Under the pieces are notes generated by a model that had not been told where the DNA came from, did not search any database, and saw nothing but the letters and a program-made list of their open reading frames with translations. This document shows positions 43,463-52,849 of a stretch of 64,000 nucleotides of DNA, piece after piece. The position numbers were made by a program, and so were the translations under genes. Position 1 is the stretch's first letter. Every line of letters starts with the position of its first letter. Origin of the DNA: G965197675 sp965197675 (GTDB lineage: Bacteria; Chloroflexota; Dehalococcoidia; Plut-88900); contig OZ240221.1 in assembly GCA_965197675.1 (NCBI GenBank), positions 2,790,001-2,854,000 of the forward strand, written 5' to 3'.

Positions 43463-43915
43463 CTACTCGGTAGAGACGGTCTCATCAGAGCCTTTTAGGG
43501 CAGCTCGGAGGGTGTGCCACGCTAGGATGGCACACTTGACCCTGGATGGGAACTCGCTGACACCGGACAGTACGCCAATCTTGCCCAGCTGCTCCATGGC
43601 GTCCGTCTGGCGCATCTCACCGGTGACGGCATCGTGAAACCCGTCGAACATCTCCTCCGCCTCTTCGACCTGCTTACCCTTAAGTGCATCGGTCATCATA
43701 GAAGCGGACGCCTTGGCAATGGCGCAGCCCATTCCCTCGAAGCTGATGTTCTCAATAACGCCATCTTCAACCCTCAGATCGACGCGAATCTTGTCCCCGC
43801 AAAGGGGATTGTATCCTTCGACAGTGCGATTGGCATTGGCCAGACGGCCAAAGTTACGAGGCCTCTTGTTATGGTCAAGAACGGTCTGTTGGTACAAGTC
43901 TCCGACATCGGACAT
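43463..43915 (-). CDS. sufU: SufU Fe-S assembly protein (NifU-like scaffold/sulfur transfer)
   Basis: This 150-residue protein is the U subunit of the SUF system, which accepts sulfur from SufS. It has the NPLCGDKIRVDLRVEDGVIENISFEGMGCAIAKASASMMTDALKGK core with zinc/cysteine ligands at CGDK and GCAIAKAS, and a third Cys in RVKCAILAW. Its ATG overlaps the sufS stop by one base (TAATG), so the two are translationally coupled. It is the last gene of sufBCDSU. Confidence 0.92.
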   Translation of the reverse strand: MSDVGDLYQQTVLDHNKRPRNFGRLANANRTVEGYNPLCGDKIRVDLRVEDGVIENISFEGMGCAIAKASASMMTDALKGKQVEEAEEMFDGFHDAVTGEMRQTDAMEQLGKIGVLSGVSEFPSRVKCAILAWHTLRAALKGSDETVSTE

Positions 43916-45186
43916 TAATGAAATACCTCTATAACTTTGTACAACGCCTTCACCAGAGCGTCAATGTCAGACTTAGTATTGTAAAAGGCCAGCGATGCCC
44001 TGGACGTAGCCGCCACACCGAAGTGCTGCATGACAGGCTGGGCACAGTGATGGCCCGTGCGTATGGCTACTCCCTCTCGATCCAGGACGGTGCCGACATC
44101 GTGAGCATGTACTTCATCCACTATGAAGGACAGCACGGCAGCCTTTTCTCTGGCCGTCCCAATTAGACGCAGGCGCTCCACGGATGACAATGCCTCGGTG
44201 GCGTACGACAGCAGCTCATGCTCGTATCCTGAAATGCGCTCCAGCCCTATCCGACTCACATACTCCAGTGCAGCCCTCAGCCCAATGACTCCCGCGATAT
44301 TGGGCGTGCCCGCCTCGAATTTGTAGGGGAGGTCATTATAAATAGTCTTTTCCAGCGTCACCGACTTAATCATGTCACCGCCGCCCTGGAAAGGAGGCAT
44401 AGAATCCAGGTACTCGGCCTTTCCGTAGAGGACGCCGGTCCCCGTAGGTCCGAAGACCTTGTGGCCCGAAAACACATAGAAATCACAATCCAACTCTCGC
44501 ACGTCCACCGACCCATGAGGGACCGCTTGGGCACCGTCCACCAGCACAGGCACACCCTTGCTATGGGCCATCTCTATAATGGTCTTGACCGGGTTGATGG
44601 TGCCCAAAGCGTTGGACACGTGAGCTATGGAGACCAGTTTGGTCCTGGGGCCCAGCAGCCGCTCATACTCGTACAACTGGAGTTCTCCATCATCGTTGAA
44701 GGGGATGACCTTTAACTTCGCCTTCTTCTCCTCGCAAAGTATCTGCCAGGGCACGATGTTGGAGTGGTGCTCCATCTCCGAAATAATGATCTCATCACCC
44801 TCGTCGACAAAAGCATTCCCGAAGCTGTTGGAGATCAGGTTTATCCCTTCGGTTGTGCCGCGAACGAATACGATCTCCTGCTGGCCGGAAGCATTGAGGA
44901 AGCCGCAAATGTACTTTCGAGCGCCCTCATAGGCCTCTGTCGCCTGCTCGCTAAGCCGGTGCACTCCCCTGTGGACATTGGAGTTGTACGAGCTGTAGTA
45001 ATGCGCAATGGCATCGATGACCTCTTTCGGCTTTTGACTGGTGGCGGCGTTATCCAGGTATACCAGAGGATTGCCATGCACCCGCTGCTTGAGGACTGGA
45101 AAGTCTTCTCTGAGACTCTCCACCTCCCTCTCGCTGAGGGGGCTGCCCGTCACATTGATGGTCTTGGAGCCCGCTATACTAGCCAT
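43915..45186 (-). CDS. sufS: SufS cysteine desulfurase
   Basis: This enzyme of about 423 residues removes sulfur from cysteine using PLP. It has YLDNAATSQKPKEVIDAI near residue 43, MEHHSNIVPWQ, the cofactor lysine block VFSGHKVFGPTGTGVLYGK near residue 225 and the active-site cysteine in AIRTGHHCAQPVMQHFGV near residue 365. The ATG at 45186 is preferred over the TTG at 45192. The family length is normal. The sufD stop lies ten bases upstream of the start, so it is in the same operon. Confidence 0.93.
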   Translation of the reverse strand: MASIAGSKTINVTGSPLSEREVESLREDFPVLKQRVHGNPLVYLDNAATSQKPKEVIDAIAHYYSSYNSNVHRGVHRLSEQATEAYEGARKYICGFLNASGQQEIVFVRGTTEGINLISNSFGNAFVDEGDEIIISEMEHHSNIVPWQILCEEKKAKLKVIPFNDDGELQLYEYERLLGPRTKLVSIAHVSNALGTINPVKTIIEMAHSKGVPVLVDGAQAVPHGSVDVRELDCDFYVFSGHKVFGPTGTGVLYGKAEYLDSMPPFQGGGDMIKSVTLEKTIYNDLPYKFEAGTPNIAGVIGLRAALEYVSRIGLERISGYEHELLSYATEALSSVERLRLIGTAREKAAVLSFIVDEVHAHDVGTVLDREGVAIRTGHHCAQPVMQHFGVAATSRASLAFYNTKSDIDALVKALYKVIEVFH

Positions 45187-45195
45187 GGTCAATTC

Positions 45196-46533
45196 TCATT
45201 CTGTCAAGGAGTCCGTCTCATCCCTGAGTCGGCTTTCTACGATGGCTTCTATAATTCTGCCCACCTCTTCAGTCTTGACCGAGGAGATTACATCCTGAGC
45301 GAATCCACGACTCAAAAATCTGCTGGCTTCCAATCGTCCGATACCACGACTGTTCATATAGAAGATGGCATCCTCATCCAGTTGACCAACAGTGGCGCCG
45401 TGGGAACACTTGAGATCATCGGCGAATATCTCCAGTTGGGGTTTCGTGTTGACCTCCGCCTGATTCGAGAGCAGTAGATTCTTATTGATTTGATGAGCAT
45501 CCACTTGATGGGTATCCCTTCGGGCCACTACCTTACCATTGAAAACCGCCCTGGACTCTCCATCCAAAATGCCCTTGTATAGCTGACGACTCCTGGTATA
45601 GGAACCGACGTGATCCACCATAGTGTGGTTATCAATGTGCTGTTGTCCACCGGTTACATATAGACCGTCCAGGTTACACTCTCCACCGTCTCCATCCATA
45701 ATGACGTTCAGGTTGTTTCTGGCCAGCCTAGCGCCAACACCCATGAAGAAGGAGAAAACCCGACTTCTTTTGCCCTGGTCTATTTGGGTAGTCCCAACGT
45801 GAAATGCCTCGTCACTCTCCCTTTGAAACTTGTAGTATTCCATCTGGGCTTCCACCCCCAGCATCACCTCAGTAACGGTGTTTGTGAAGTGGGTGCCTGC
45901 ACCCAATGTTATATAGTCCTCAACAATGGTTGCACTACTGTGCTGGCCCAGAACGACCAGGTTTCGAGGATGAGTAACGAGGGCAGCTTCATCAGACGTG
46001 GAGACGAAGATCAGCTGGATGGGTTTCTCCAACGTAGTGCCATCAGGGATGTAGATGAAAGCCCCATCGCGAAGAAAAGCCGTGTTCAAGGCGGTAAACC
46101 CGCCATCTTCAAGGCTGGCCATCTGAGTCAGGTACCTGCGCACCAACTCTGGATTTAGCTCGGCGGACTCGGCAAGGTTTCCGATAACTAGACTATCGGA
46201 TAACCCCGAAACTGAAGAGAGGCTATTGGAAAACAGTCCGTTGATGAAAACTAGGGTAGTCCAATCCGGCTGGTCGATGATAAGGTTCTTGACCTCGGAA
46301 GCAGAGGCGACACTACTTGCACAATCCCAGCCTGGGGTGAACCTGGCCCTGACAATAGGAGTGACGTTAGTATATTTCCAGTCCTCGTGCCGGTTTGAGG
46401 GGAAACCGGAAGCCTCGAAAGCAGCCATCCCCCTATCACGAAGTTGGCGTAGCCAGGCCGGCCCACCTGCACTGCCACGAAAGGTCTGGAACTGCGACTG
46501 ATAAGGAAGGGCCTCCGACTGAACCTGTACCAT
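45196..46533 (-). CDS. sufD: SufD Fe-S assembly protein
   Basis: This 445-residue protein belongs to the SufBCD scaffold complex and forms a right-handed beta-helix with SufB. It shows FNGKVVARRDTHQVDAHQINKNLLLSNQAEVNTKPQLEIFADDLKCSHGATVGQLDEDAIFYMNSRGI near residues 335-400, and SRFLSRGFAQDVI at the C-terminus, all typical of the family. The ATG at 46533 is supported by the length of homologues, though TTG/GTG alternatives are possible. It lies 25 bases after sufC. Confidence 0.92.
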   Translation of the reverse strand: MVQVQSEALPYQSQFQTFRGSAGGPAWLRQLRDRGMAAFEASGFPSNRHEDWKYTNVTPIVRARFTPGWDCASSVASASEVKNLIIDQPDWTTLVFINGLFSNSLSSVSGLSDSLVIGNLAESAELNPELVRRYLTQMASLEDGGFTALNTAFLRDGAFIYIPDGTTLEKPIQLIFVSTSDEAALVTHPRNLVVLGQHSSATIVEDYITLGAGTHFTNTVTEVMLGVEAQMEYYKFQRESDEAFHVGTTQIDQGKRSRVFSFFMGVGARLARNNLNVIMDGDGGECNLDGLYVTGGQQHIDNHTMVDHVGSYTRSRQLYKGILDGESRAVFNGKVVARRDTHQVDAHQINKNLLLSNQAEVNTKPQLEIFADDLKCSHGATVGQLDEDAIFYMNSRGIGRLEASRFLSRGFAQDVISSVKTEEVGRIIEAIVESRLRDETDSLTE

Positions 46534-46558
46534 CTATCTTTTCTCGTCCAAGGAGCTT

Positions 46559-47314
46559 CTAGCCAGTCTTGACCTGCTCCCTCACCCAGTCATACCCGTG
46601 AGCTTCCAAGTCCTGCGCCAACTCCTTGCTCCCAGACTCCACGATCCGTCCAGCCATCAGCACGTGAACATAGTCCGGAGTCACATAGTTAAGGATTCGC
46701 TGGTAATGAGTGATCAGCAATATGGCATTGGACGAGGTACGGAGCTGGTTCACACCGTTGGCTACGACCTTCAAGGCATCGATGTCTAACCCCGAATCCG
46801 TCTCGTCCAGAATGGCCAGATCAGGCTCCAAGACCGCCATCTGTAGGATCTCGTTCCGCTTCTTTTCGCCACCGGAGAATCCCTCGTTGATGGGACGGTT
46901 CACATAGCTGGGGTCCATCTCCACCACCTTCAGCTTCTCCTTGAGAATCTGGTAGAATTCGATGGCGTCCAACTCGGGCAGCCCCCTTTGCTGCTGCTTC
47001 GAGTTGTAGGCCGCCTTGAGGAACTCGTTGTTGGTCACGCCTGGGATCTCCAGCGGATATTGGAAAGCCATGAAAACCCCTTCGAGAGCTCGTCTTTCAG
47101 GAGGCAATTCCAGCAAGTCCATTTCCTTGTAGATAACTTCGCCTGATGTGACTCTGTAAGAGGGATGCCCCGCCAACACTCTGGCTAGGGTACTCTTGCC
47201 CGATCCGTTAGGCCCCATCACCGCGTGGACTTGGCCTGCAGCTACTTTGAGATCGATCCCCTTGAGAATCTCAACGCCTTCAATACCGGCGTGTAGGTTA
47301 CGTATCTCTAACAC
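46559..47314 (-). CDS. sufC: SufC Fe-S assembly ATPase
   Basis: This 251-residue ATPase drives SufBCD. Walker A is GPNGSGKSTLARVLAG near residue 35, the signature is GFSGGEKKRNEILQMAVLEPDLAILDETDSGLDIDAL near residue 145, and MAFQYPLEIPGVTNNEF is the SufC-type Q-loop. It lacks any membrane partner, as expected. It sits 19 bases after sufB. The ATG at 47314 lies next to the suf leader and the spacing fits translation in series. Confidence 0.94.
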   Translation of the reverse strand: MLEIRNLHAGIEGVEILKGIDLKVAAGQVHAVMGPNGSGKSTLARVLAGHPSYRVTSGEVIYKEMDLLELPPERRALEGVFMAFQYPLEIPGVTNNEFLKAAYNSKQQQRGLPELDAIEFYQILKEKLKVVEMDPSYVNRPINEGFSGGEKKRNEILQMAVLEPDLAILDETDSGLDIDALKVVANGVNQLRTSSNAILLITHYQRILNYVTPDYVHVLMAGRIVESGSKELAQDLEAHGYDWVREQVKTG

Positions 47315-47333
47315 TGAGGTGCCTACGCAGGCG

Positions 47334-48779
47334 TTAGCCTACGCTCCCCTCCAGGCTCACCCCCAGCAGTCTGCTGGCCTCTACGGCAAACTCGAAGGGA
47401 AGCTTCTTCACTACATCCTTACAGAAGCCACTAACGATGAGGGAGACAGCGTTTTCCATGGACAAGCCCCTCTGCTGACAGTAGAAGAGCTGTTCTTCAT
47501 TAATCTTGGACGTGGTGGCCTCATGCTCCATGTTGGCTGAGTTGTTCCTCACCTCCACATATGGGAAGGTGTGAGCGCCACACTTATCGCCGATGAGTAA
47601 CGAATCACACTGGGTATAGTTCCGAGCGCCCTGAGACCTGGGTCCGATCCTCACCAGACCTCGATAGGTGTTGTTGCCATGTCCTGCAGATATGGCCTTC
47701 GAGACGATGGTACTCTTGGTGTTCTTGCCCAGGTGAATCATCTTGGTGCCGGTATCGGCCTGCTGACGGTTGTTTGTTAGGGCAATGGAATAGAACTCGC
47801 CCACTGAGTTGTCGCCCCGTAAGATAACTCCCGGATACTTCCAGGTGATGGCCGAACCGGTTTCCACCTGAGTCCATGATATTTTGGAGTTTACGCCTAG
47901 AGCCTTTCCTCGCTTGGTAACGAAGTTGTAGATTCCGCCCTTTCCATCCTTGTCGCCAGGATACCAGTTCTGAACGGTAGCGTACTTGATCTCGGCATTG
48001 TCCAGGGATACCAACTCCACCACCGCAGCATGCAGCTGGTTGGTATCCCTCATCGGGGCGGTACATCCCTCCAAGTAGCTCACGTAGCTGCCTTCCTCGG
48101 CGACGATAAGGGTGCGCTCGAACTGACCCGTATCCTGGGCATTGATCCTGAAGTAGGTAGACAGTTCCAGAGGGCAACGGATGCCCTTGGGTATGTAGCA
48201 GAAGGAGCCGTCGCTGAAGACGGCGGAGTTCAACGTGGCAAAGAAATTATCGGTGTATGGCACCACAGAGCCCAGATATTTCTTCACCAGGTCAGGATGA
48301 TTCTGCACCGCCTCAGAGAAGGAGCAGAAGATGATCCCCATCTCCTCTAGCTTCTCACGATGGGTGGTAGCCACCGAGACGCTATCAAACACGGCATCGA
48401 CCGCTACCCCGGCCAACATCTTCTGCTCTTCCAAGGGGATGCCCAGCTTGTCATAGGTCCTGAGCAGCTCGGGGTCTACCTCTTCCAGGTTTTGAGGTCC
48501 ATCGGACTTCTTCTTGGGGGCAGCGTAGTAGATTATGTCCTGATAATCGATGGGCGGATAGGTGACGTTTTGCCAGGTGGGCTCTTTCATCTTCAGCCAG
48601 TGTCTGTAGGCCTTGAGCCTCCACTCCAGCATGAAGTCCGGCTCATTCTTTTTGGCGGAGATTAGGCGAATAACGTCCTCGCTCAGGCCGCGAGGGGCCA
48701 ACTCTTCTTCGATATCCGTAGTGAAGCCGAACTGGTACTCTCGATTGGCCAGGGCTTCTATGGTGGTTTTGTCTGCCAC
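47334..48779 (-). CDS. sufB: SufB Fe-S cluster scaffold
   Basis: This 481-residue protein is the first gene of the suf operon and the main scaffold on which Fe-S clusters form. It contains the family segments NRQQADTGTKMIHLGKNTKSTIVSKAISAGHGNNTYRGLV and RNYTQCDSLLIGDKCGAHTFPYVEVRNNSANMEHEATTSKINEEQLFYCQQRGLS, with the conserved Cys/His (CDSLLIG, CGAH) and the C-terminal GFCKDVVKKLPFEFA. The ATG at 48779 is preceded by AAGAGGT. The predicted promoter ends about 75 bases upstream. Confidence 0.95.
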   Translation of the reverse strand: MADKTTIEALANREYQFGFTTDIEEELAPRGLSEDVIRLISAKKNEPDFMLEWRLKAYRHWLKMKEPTWQNVTYPPIDYQDIIYYAAPKKKSDGPQNLEEVDPELLRTYDKLGIPLEEQKMLAGVAVDAVFDSVSVATTHREKLEEMGIIFCSFSEAVQNHPDLVKKYLGSVVPYTDNFFATLNSAVFSDGSFCYIPKGIRCPLELSTYFRINAQDTGQFERTLIVAEEGSYVSYLEGCTAPMRDTNQLHAAVVELVSLDNAEIKYATVQNWYPGDKDGKGGIYNFVTKRGKALGVNSKISWTQVETGSAITWKYPGVILRGDNSVGEFYSIALTNNRQQADTGTKMIHLGKNTKSTIVSKAISAGHGNNTYRGLVRIGPRSQGARNYTQCDSLLIGDKCGAHTFPYVEVRNNSANMEHEATTSKINEEQLFYCQQRGLSMENAVSLIVSGFCKDVVKKLPFEFAVEASRLLGVSLEGSVG

Positions 48780-48856
48780 TCGCGCTTTTTACCTCTTAAA
48801 CGATCGATGCTGAATGCGCTACATCAGTCATAAAACTATTGTGCAGTGCAAACTAC

Positions 48857-48885
48857 ATTATACTGGATTTTACTATAAAAAACAA
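48857..48885 (-). promoter_or_regulatory. Sigma-70-type promoter of sufBCDSU
   Basis: On the minus strand, a -35 box TTGTTT (48880-48885) and a perfect -10 box TATAAT (48857-48862) are separated by 17 bases, giving a start point near 48850 and a 70-base leader to sufB. No obvious SufR/IscR site was recognised in the leader. Confidence 0.6.
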
Positions 48886-48984
48886 TGAATTTAGCTTTGG
48901 CTGTCACCCACCCCCACGACATACCCTGTGCAGTGGCGCATATCATTGTAATACTTTTCACACATATGTACACCCTATGGTGTG

Positions 48985-49340
48985 GCACCCGGCTATATAT
49001 AGAATAAGAACCTACGTGCTATAATTCAAGTTAACATCTCATTTGCAAAGAGCTATCACCCCTATCTCTCACAGAGGCCATCGCCCAAGCGCAGACACCC
49101 CTAGGAAGGACCAAGAGCCTGTCATTCTGAGCGAAGCGAAGAATCTGGAGCGTGAGCCCCCCACCCCATCCCAATGAAAAACTCAATCAAAAATAACGAC
49201 ATCTTCACGCCTGGAAAACCCCGAAAATAAAACTTTTTTTATAACTCAATCAAGTTTGAACGTGGACCAGAAAATTCAATCAAGTTTCAAAGCTAAACAG
49301 AAAAGACAATCAAGTTTCGCGCACAAACCAAGTCGGGTTA
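48985..49340 (+). repeat. Second copy of the promoter/small-gene/CAATCAAGTTT element (degenerate)
   Basis: The 5' part (48985-49065) repeats the extended -10 box region of 12351-12410 (TGCTATAAT, 49017-49025). The small gene has decayed to SHRGHRPSADTPRKD-like codons. The 3' part has CAATCAAGTTT blocks at 49247, 49277 and 49307, exactly 30 bases apart. Between them lie 'ctgtcattctgagcgaagcgaagaatct' (49116), a widespread intergenic motif. The gap 48780-49418 also contains the suf promoter. Confidence 0.6.
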
Positions 49341-49418
49341 TCCAGCATCTAGGAACGGTTGACCTTCCAGCCGCCAGTGACTACATTGTGAAGAATCGAG
49401 TACGAAGGGAGACCCACC

Positions 49419-50822
49419 ATGAAAGATGAGGGGAATACCAGGATTGAGCGAGACTCCATGGGAACTATGGAGGTGCCTGCCGACGCCTACTACGGCGCCT
49501 CCACCATGAGAGCGGTACTCAACTTCCCCATCAGTGATCTGAGGTTCTCTCCAAGCTTTATTCGAGCGCTGGGATTGATAAAGCTGGCAGCCGCCAAAGT
49601 CAACACGGAGCTGAGCCTGCTGGAATCCAAAGTAGGAGATGTCATAGCCCAAGTGGCCCAAGAGGTGGCCGACGGAAGACTGAATGATCAGTTCGTATTG
49701 GATATTTTCCAGACCGGCTCAGGCACCTCTACCAACATGAACGCCAACGAGGTCATATCCAACCGAGCGTCTGAAATCCTAGGTGGAGATCTTGGCTCCA
49801 AGCTGGTACATCCCAACGACCACGTCAACAAAGGGCAGTCCTCCAACGACGTGATTCCCACGGCCATTCATCTGGCTGCCCTCATGGAGATCAAGGAGAG
49901 GCTGGTACCTGCCCTGGAGAAAACCAGGAGCGCACTGCAAGAGAAGTCCCGCGAGTTCTGGGAAGTGATCAAGACGGGTCGCACCCACCTTCAGGATGCC
50001 ACACCTATACGACTGGGCCAGGAGTTCCTCGGATTCGCCGGACAGATGGAATATGGCCTGGCAAGACTAAGTCACGCCCAGGAGGAGCTTTCCGAGGTCG
50101 CCTTGGGAGGAACGGCCGTGGGCACCGGAGTAAACACCCATCCCCAGTTCGCACGGAAGGTCACGTCTCTACTATCGGAGATGACAGGGGTACAGATCAG
50201 GGAAACGCGCAATCACTTCCAGGCGCAGAGCACCCTCGACGCCGTGGTAGAGGCCAGCGCGGTGCTGAAGACCCTTGCCATAAGCCTCACCAAGATCGCC
50301 AACGACATCAGGTGGATGGGGTCGGGCCCAAGAGCAGGATTAGGCGAACTAGCGATACCTGAGGTACAGCCGGGAAGCTCCATCATGCCAGGCAAGGTGA
50401 ACCCAGTCATCGCAGAGTCTCTGATCCAGGTAGCCGCCCAGGTCAAAGGCAACCATACCGCAGTGTCAGCAGCCGGCGAGGATAGCTATTTCGAGATCAA
50501 TCTCATGATGCCGGTGGCAGCCTACAACCTCCTCCAGTCCATCTCCCTACTTGCCTCAGCCAGTGATAATTTCACGGAGCAATGTATCAAAGGACTGGTA
50601 GCTACTGACCAGGGTCCCCAAATGGTGGAGAGGAGTTTAATGCTTACCACCGCCCTTGCCCCAGTTATTGGCTACGATGTGGCCGCTGATATCGCTAAAG
50701 AGGCAGCCAAGACAGGCAAGACCATTCGGGAGGTCGCCAGAGAGCGCACTGAGCTATCTGAAGATGAGCTGGGCCGTATCCTAGATCCCAAGCGAATGGT
50801 TGAACCCTCCGCTGACGGCTAG
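49419..50822 (+). CDS. fumC: Class II fumarate hydratase
   Basis: This 467-residue TCA-cycle enzyme converts fumarate and malate without an Fe-S cluster. It has the FQTGSGTSTNMNANEVISNRA block near residue 95, HPNDHVNKGQSSNDVIPTA, and the superfamily signature GSSIMPGKVNPV near residue 320, all correctly spaced. The ATG at 49419 has GGGAGA upstream. It ends with PKRMVEPSADG, overlapping the convergent cysteine-synthase-like gene by four bases. It is probably monocistronic. Confidence 0.95.
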   Translation: MKDEGNTRIERDSMGTMEVPADAYYGASTMRAVLNFPISDLRFSPSFIRALGLIKLAAAKVNTELSLLESKVGDVIAQVAQEVADGRLNDQFVLDIFQTGSGTSTNMNANEVISNRASEILGGDLGSKLVHPNDHVNKGQSSNDVIPTAIHLAALMEIKERLVPALEKTRSALQEKSREFWEVIKTGRTHLQDATPIRLGQEFLGFAGQMEYGLARLSHAQEELSEVALGGTAVGTGVNTHPQFARKVTSLLSEMTGVQIRETRNHFQAQSTLDAVVEASAVLKTLAISLTKIANDIRWMGSGPRAGLGELAIPEVQPGSSIMPGKVNPVIAESLIQVAAQVKGNHTAVSAAGEDSYFEINLMMPVAAYNLLQSISLLASASDNFTEQCIKGLVATDQGPQMVERSLMLTTALAPVIGYDVAADIAKEAAKTGKTIREVARERTELSEDELGRILDPKRMVEPSADG

Positions 50823-51853
50823 CGGACTATGTGCAGCTGCCTTTGGGCCAGGTTCTTTCGGTCTTCCTCTCGAACCGGGTAATCTCGCTCTGCGGCCTCC
50901 ATTGGCTCCTCGTGGCCAAACAGAGCGGTGGAGAAGTAGCGCATTCCCGTGTCGTTGATCATAGTTACTATGAGCTTGGTGCCGGACAACAAAGGCGACA
51001 GCTTGTTTGCCGCCACCACGTTACACCCCGACGAGATTCCACAGAATACCCCCTCTTCTCGAGACAGTCTTCTAGCCATTTCGATAGAGTCCTGAGACGA
51101 TACGGTAACCACTCCATCTACGTAGTCCAGGTCCAGGTTATCGGGAATGAAGCCATCTCCGATCCCCTCGATCAGGTGCTGCCCCCAGCTTCCTCCGGCC
51201 AAGATGTCGCACTCCTCAGGCTCGACGGTGTATATCTTGACCTTTGGATTCTTCTCCTTGAGGAACTTACCTACGCCGGTAACCGTTCCACCCGACCCTT
51301 GAGAGGCCACGAAGACGTCCACCTTGCCATCGGTCTGGGCCCATATCTCCGGACCCGTGGTCATATAGTGGGCCTCTATGTTGTCTTCGTTGGAGAACTG
51401 GGCTGCCTCCCAGTATTTGCCGGGATTGTCTCGCTTGAGCTCTTCCACCTTCTTGAGGCATAGGTCCACATCACTCTCTCCTCCCGGGGTCAGTAGAAGC
51501 TCAGCTCCGTAGGCCCTCATACATGCCTTACGCTCCTCGCTCATCCCTTCGGGCATTACGATTACAACCGGATAACCCTTTACTGAGCCGATCATGGCCG
51601 TAGCGATTCCAGTGCTTCCTGTGGAGGCCTCCAGAATCGTCATGCCAGCGCGAAGTTCTCCCCTTTCTTCGGCACGACTCACCATATGCCTCAGAATACG
51701 GTCCTTTAGACTAGAGCTGGGGTTCATGAACTCCAACTTGCCGCACAGCGTCTGAGGCCCCACACCCACCTTTCGAAGGCGTAGCAGCGGGGTCATGCCA
51801 GCCGCCTCTGTAATGTCCTCGGCTATGGTAGACCGCGATGCCCAATCGACCAT
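50819..51853 (-). CDS. PLP-dependent cysteine synthase/cystathionine beta-synthase-like enzyme
   Basis: This 344-residue enzyme is a fold-type II PLP protein of the CysK/CBS family. It has NPSSSLKDRILRHM (PLP lysine near residue 50), the substrate block ASTGSTGIATAMIGSVKGYPVVIVMPE, and the glycine-rich GSGGTVTGVGKFLKE near residue 190. The GISSGCNVVAA segment is typical of the family. No regulatory CBS domains are present. It forms cysteine or cystathionine-like products; which one is not decided. It is convergent with fumC and lies 30 bases downstream of the LLM gene on the same strand. Confidence 0.88.
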   Translation of the reverse strand: MVDWASRSTIAEDITEAAGMTPLLRLRKVGVGPQTLCGKLEFMNPSSSLKDRILRHMVSRAEERGELRAGMTILEASTGSTGIATAMIGSVKGYPVVIVMPEGMSEERKACMRAYGAELLLTPGGESDVDLCLKKVEELKRDNPGKYWEAAQFSNEDNIEAHYMTTGPEIWAQTDGKVDVFVASQGSGGTVTGVGKFLKEKNPKVKIYTVEPEECDILAGGSWGQHLIEGIGDGFIPDNLDLDYVDGVVTVSSQDSIEMARRLSREEGVFCGISSGCNVVAANKLSPLLSGTKLIVTMINDTGMRYFSTALFGHEEPMEAAERDYPVREEDRKNLAQRQLHIVR

Positions 51854-51883
51854 GTCATTCCTCCGAATTCAGTGATATCGAAT

Positions 51884-52828
51884 TTATTTCGTAAGTTGAG
51901 GGATAACCTCTCCAGCGATCAATTCAACCTGCTCAGGTTGATATCTATAGGGAACCAGGACCAATCTATGAACACCTGTGCGAATATGTGCTCGGAGCTG
52001 GGCGGCGCACTCCGCAGGTGTTCCACAGATAGCGTGCTCTATGGTCGAGTCGCTGCCCTTGGAAGTATCCCACTCTGTGGAGAGCCACTCTCGCATGGGA
52101 GATTCGACTTCCGCTTTAGAGTTGCCCACATACACTGCTAGCTGGTTGGTGGCCGTCAGCACCGATGGATCCCGCCCATACTCTTTAGCATAGGCTTGAA
52201 CCTTATCCCAGGATTTGGTGAACCCTTCGGGCGTGTAGAAATAGGTGATCCAGCCATCGCCCATACGGGCCACCCTACGTAATACCCTATCGACATAGCC
52301 CCCAACCAAAACGGGGGGATGAGGTGACTGATAGGGCTTGGGCAGAAGCACAGCCTTACGCAGGTTCAGACTGTCGGTTTCAACTGTCACTTCATCCTCC
52401 GTCCACAGGCGCAATATCAAGCCCAGGTTGCGTTCGAAGATTTTCCCTCGCTCCTTGAAGGGCACACCGACGGCACTGAACTCCCGCGAGTACCATCCCC
52501 CCGCCGCTCCCAGGATGAGTCTGCCCTTGGATATTTGGTCCAGGCTGGCCAGCACCTTGGCGGCAACCACAGGATTGCGCAGCGACAGCACCAGCACGCC
52601 CGTTCCCAGCTTGATCCGCTCGGTACGGGCGGCGATGGCAGTCAGGAGAGAAAGGGATTCGATAATGGGGAAGGCAGGCTTGACACCCAGGAGAATGTGA
52701 TCCCAGACCCACAGAGACTCGAAGCCCAGCTCCTCGGCGCGTTGGGCATAGGTCAGAAGACCATCCACGTCAGGGGTCTCTCCAGGGCCAACGAAGTTCC
52801 TTAGCGCAAGTCCAAACTGCACCGTCAT
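51884..52828 (-). CDS. LLM-class flavin/F420-dependent oxidoreductase
   Basis: This 314-residue protein is a luciferase-like monooxygenase-type enzyme. It has AEELGFESLWVWDHILLGV, RTERIKLGTGVLVLSLRNPVVAAKVLASLDQISKGRLILGAAGGWYSREFSAVGVPFKERGKIFERNL near residues 75-140, and the C-terminal CGTPAECAAQLRAHIRTG. These are widely used for F420 or FMN-dependent oxidation of organic compounds. The ATG at 52828 starts at MTVQFGLAL. It lies 21 bases after the CoA-transferase beta gene, so it is probably in the same transcript as the two CoA-transferase genes. Confidence 0.9.
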   Translation of the reverse strand: MTVQFGLALRNFVGPGETPDVDGLLTYAQRAEELGFESLWVWDHILLGVKPAFPIIESLSLLTAIAARTERIKLGTGVLVLSLRNPVVAAKVLASLDQISKGRLILGAAGGWYSREFSAVGVPFKERGKIFERNLGLILRLWTEDEVTVETDSLNLRKAVLLPKPYQSPHPPVLVGGYVDRVLRRVARMGDGWITYFYTPEGFTKSWDKVQAYAKEYGRDPSVLTATNQLAVYVGNSKAEVESPMREWLSTEWDTSKGSDSTIEHAICGTPAECAAQLRAHIRTGVHRLVLVPYRYQPEQVELIAGEVIPQLTK

Positions 52829-52849
52829 ATCTTAACTATCCTCTATGGC

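Noticed and set aside
49247..49317. Regularly spaced CAATCAAGTTT blocks that could look like a CRISPR array
   Set aside because: The repeated unit is only 11 bases, there are three copies in a 30-base step, and no cas gene is near. This is a simple short direct repeat.
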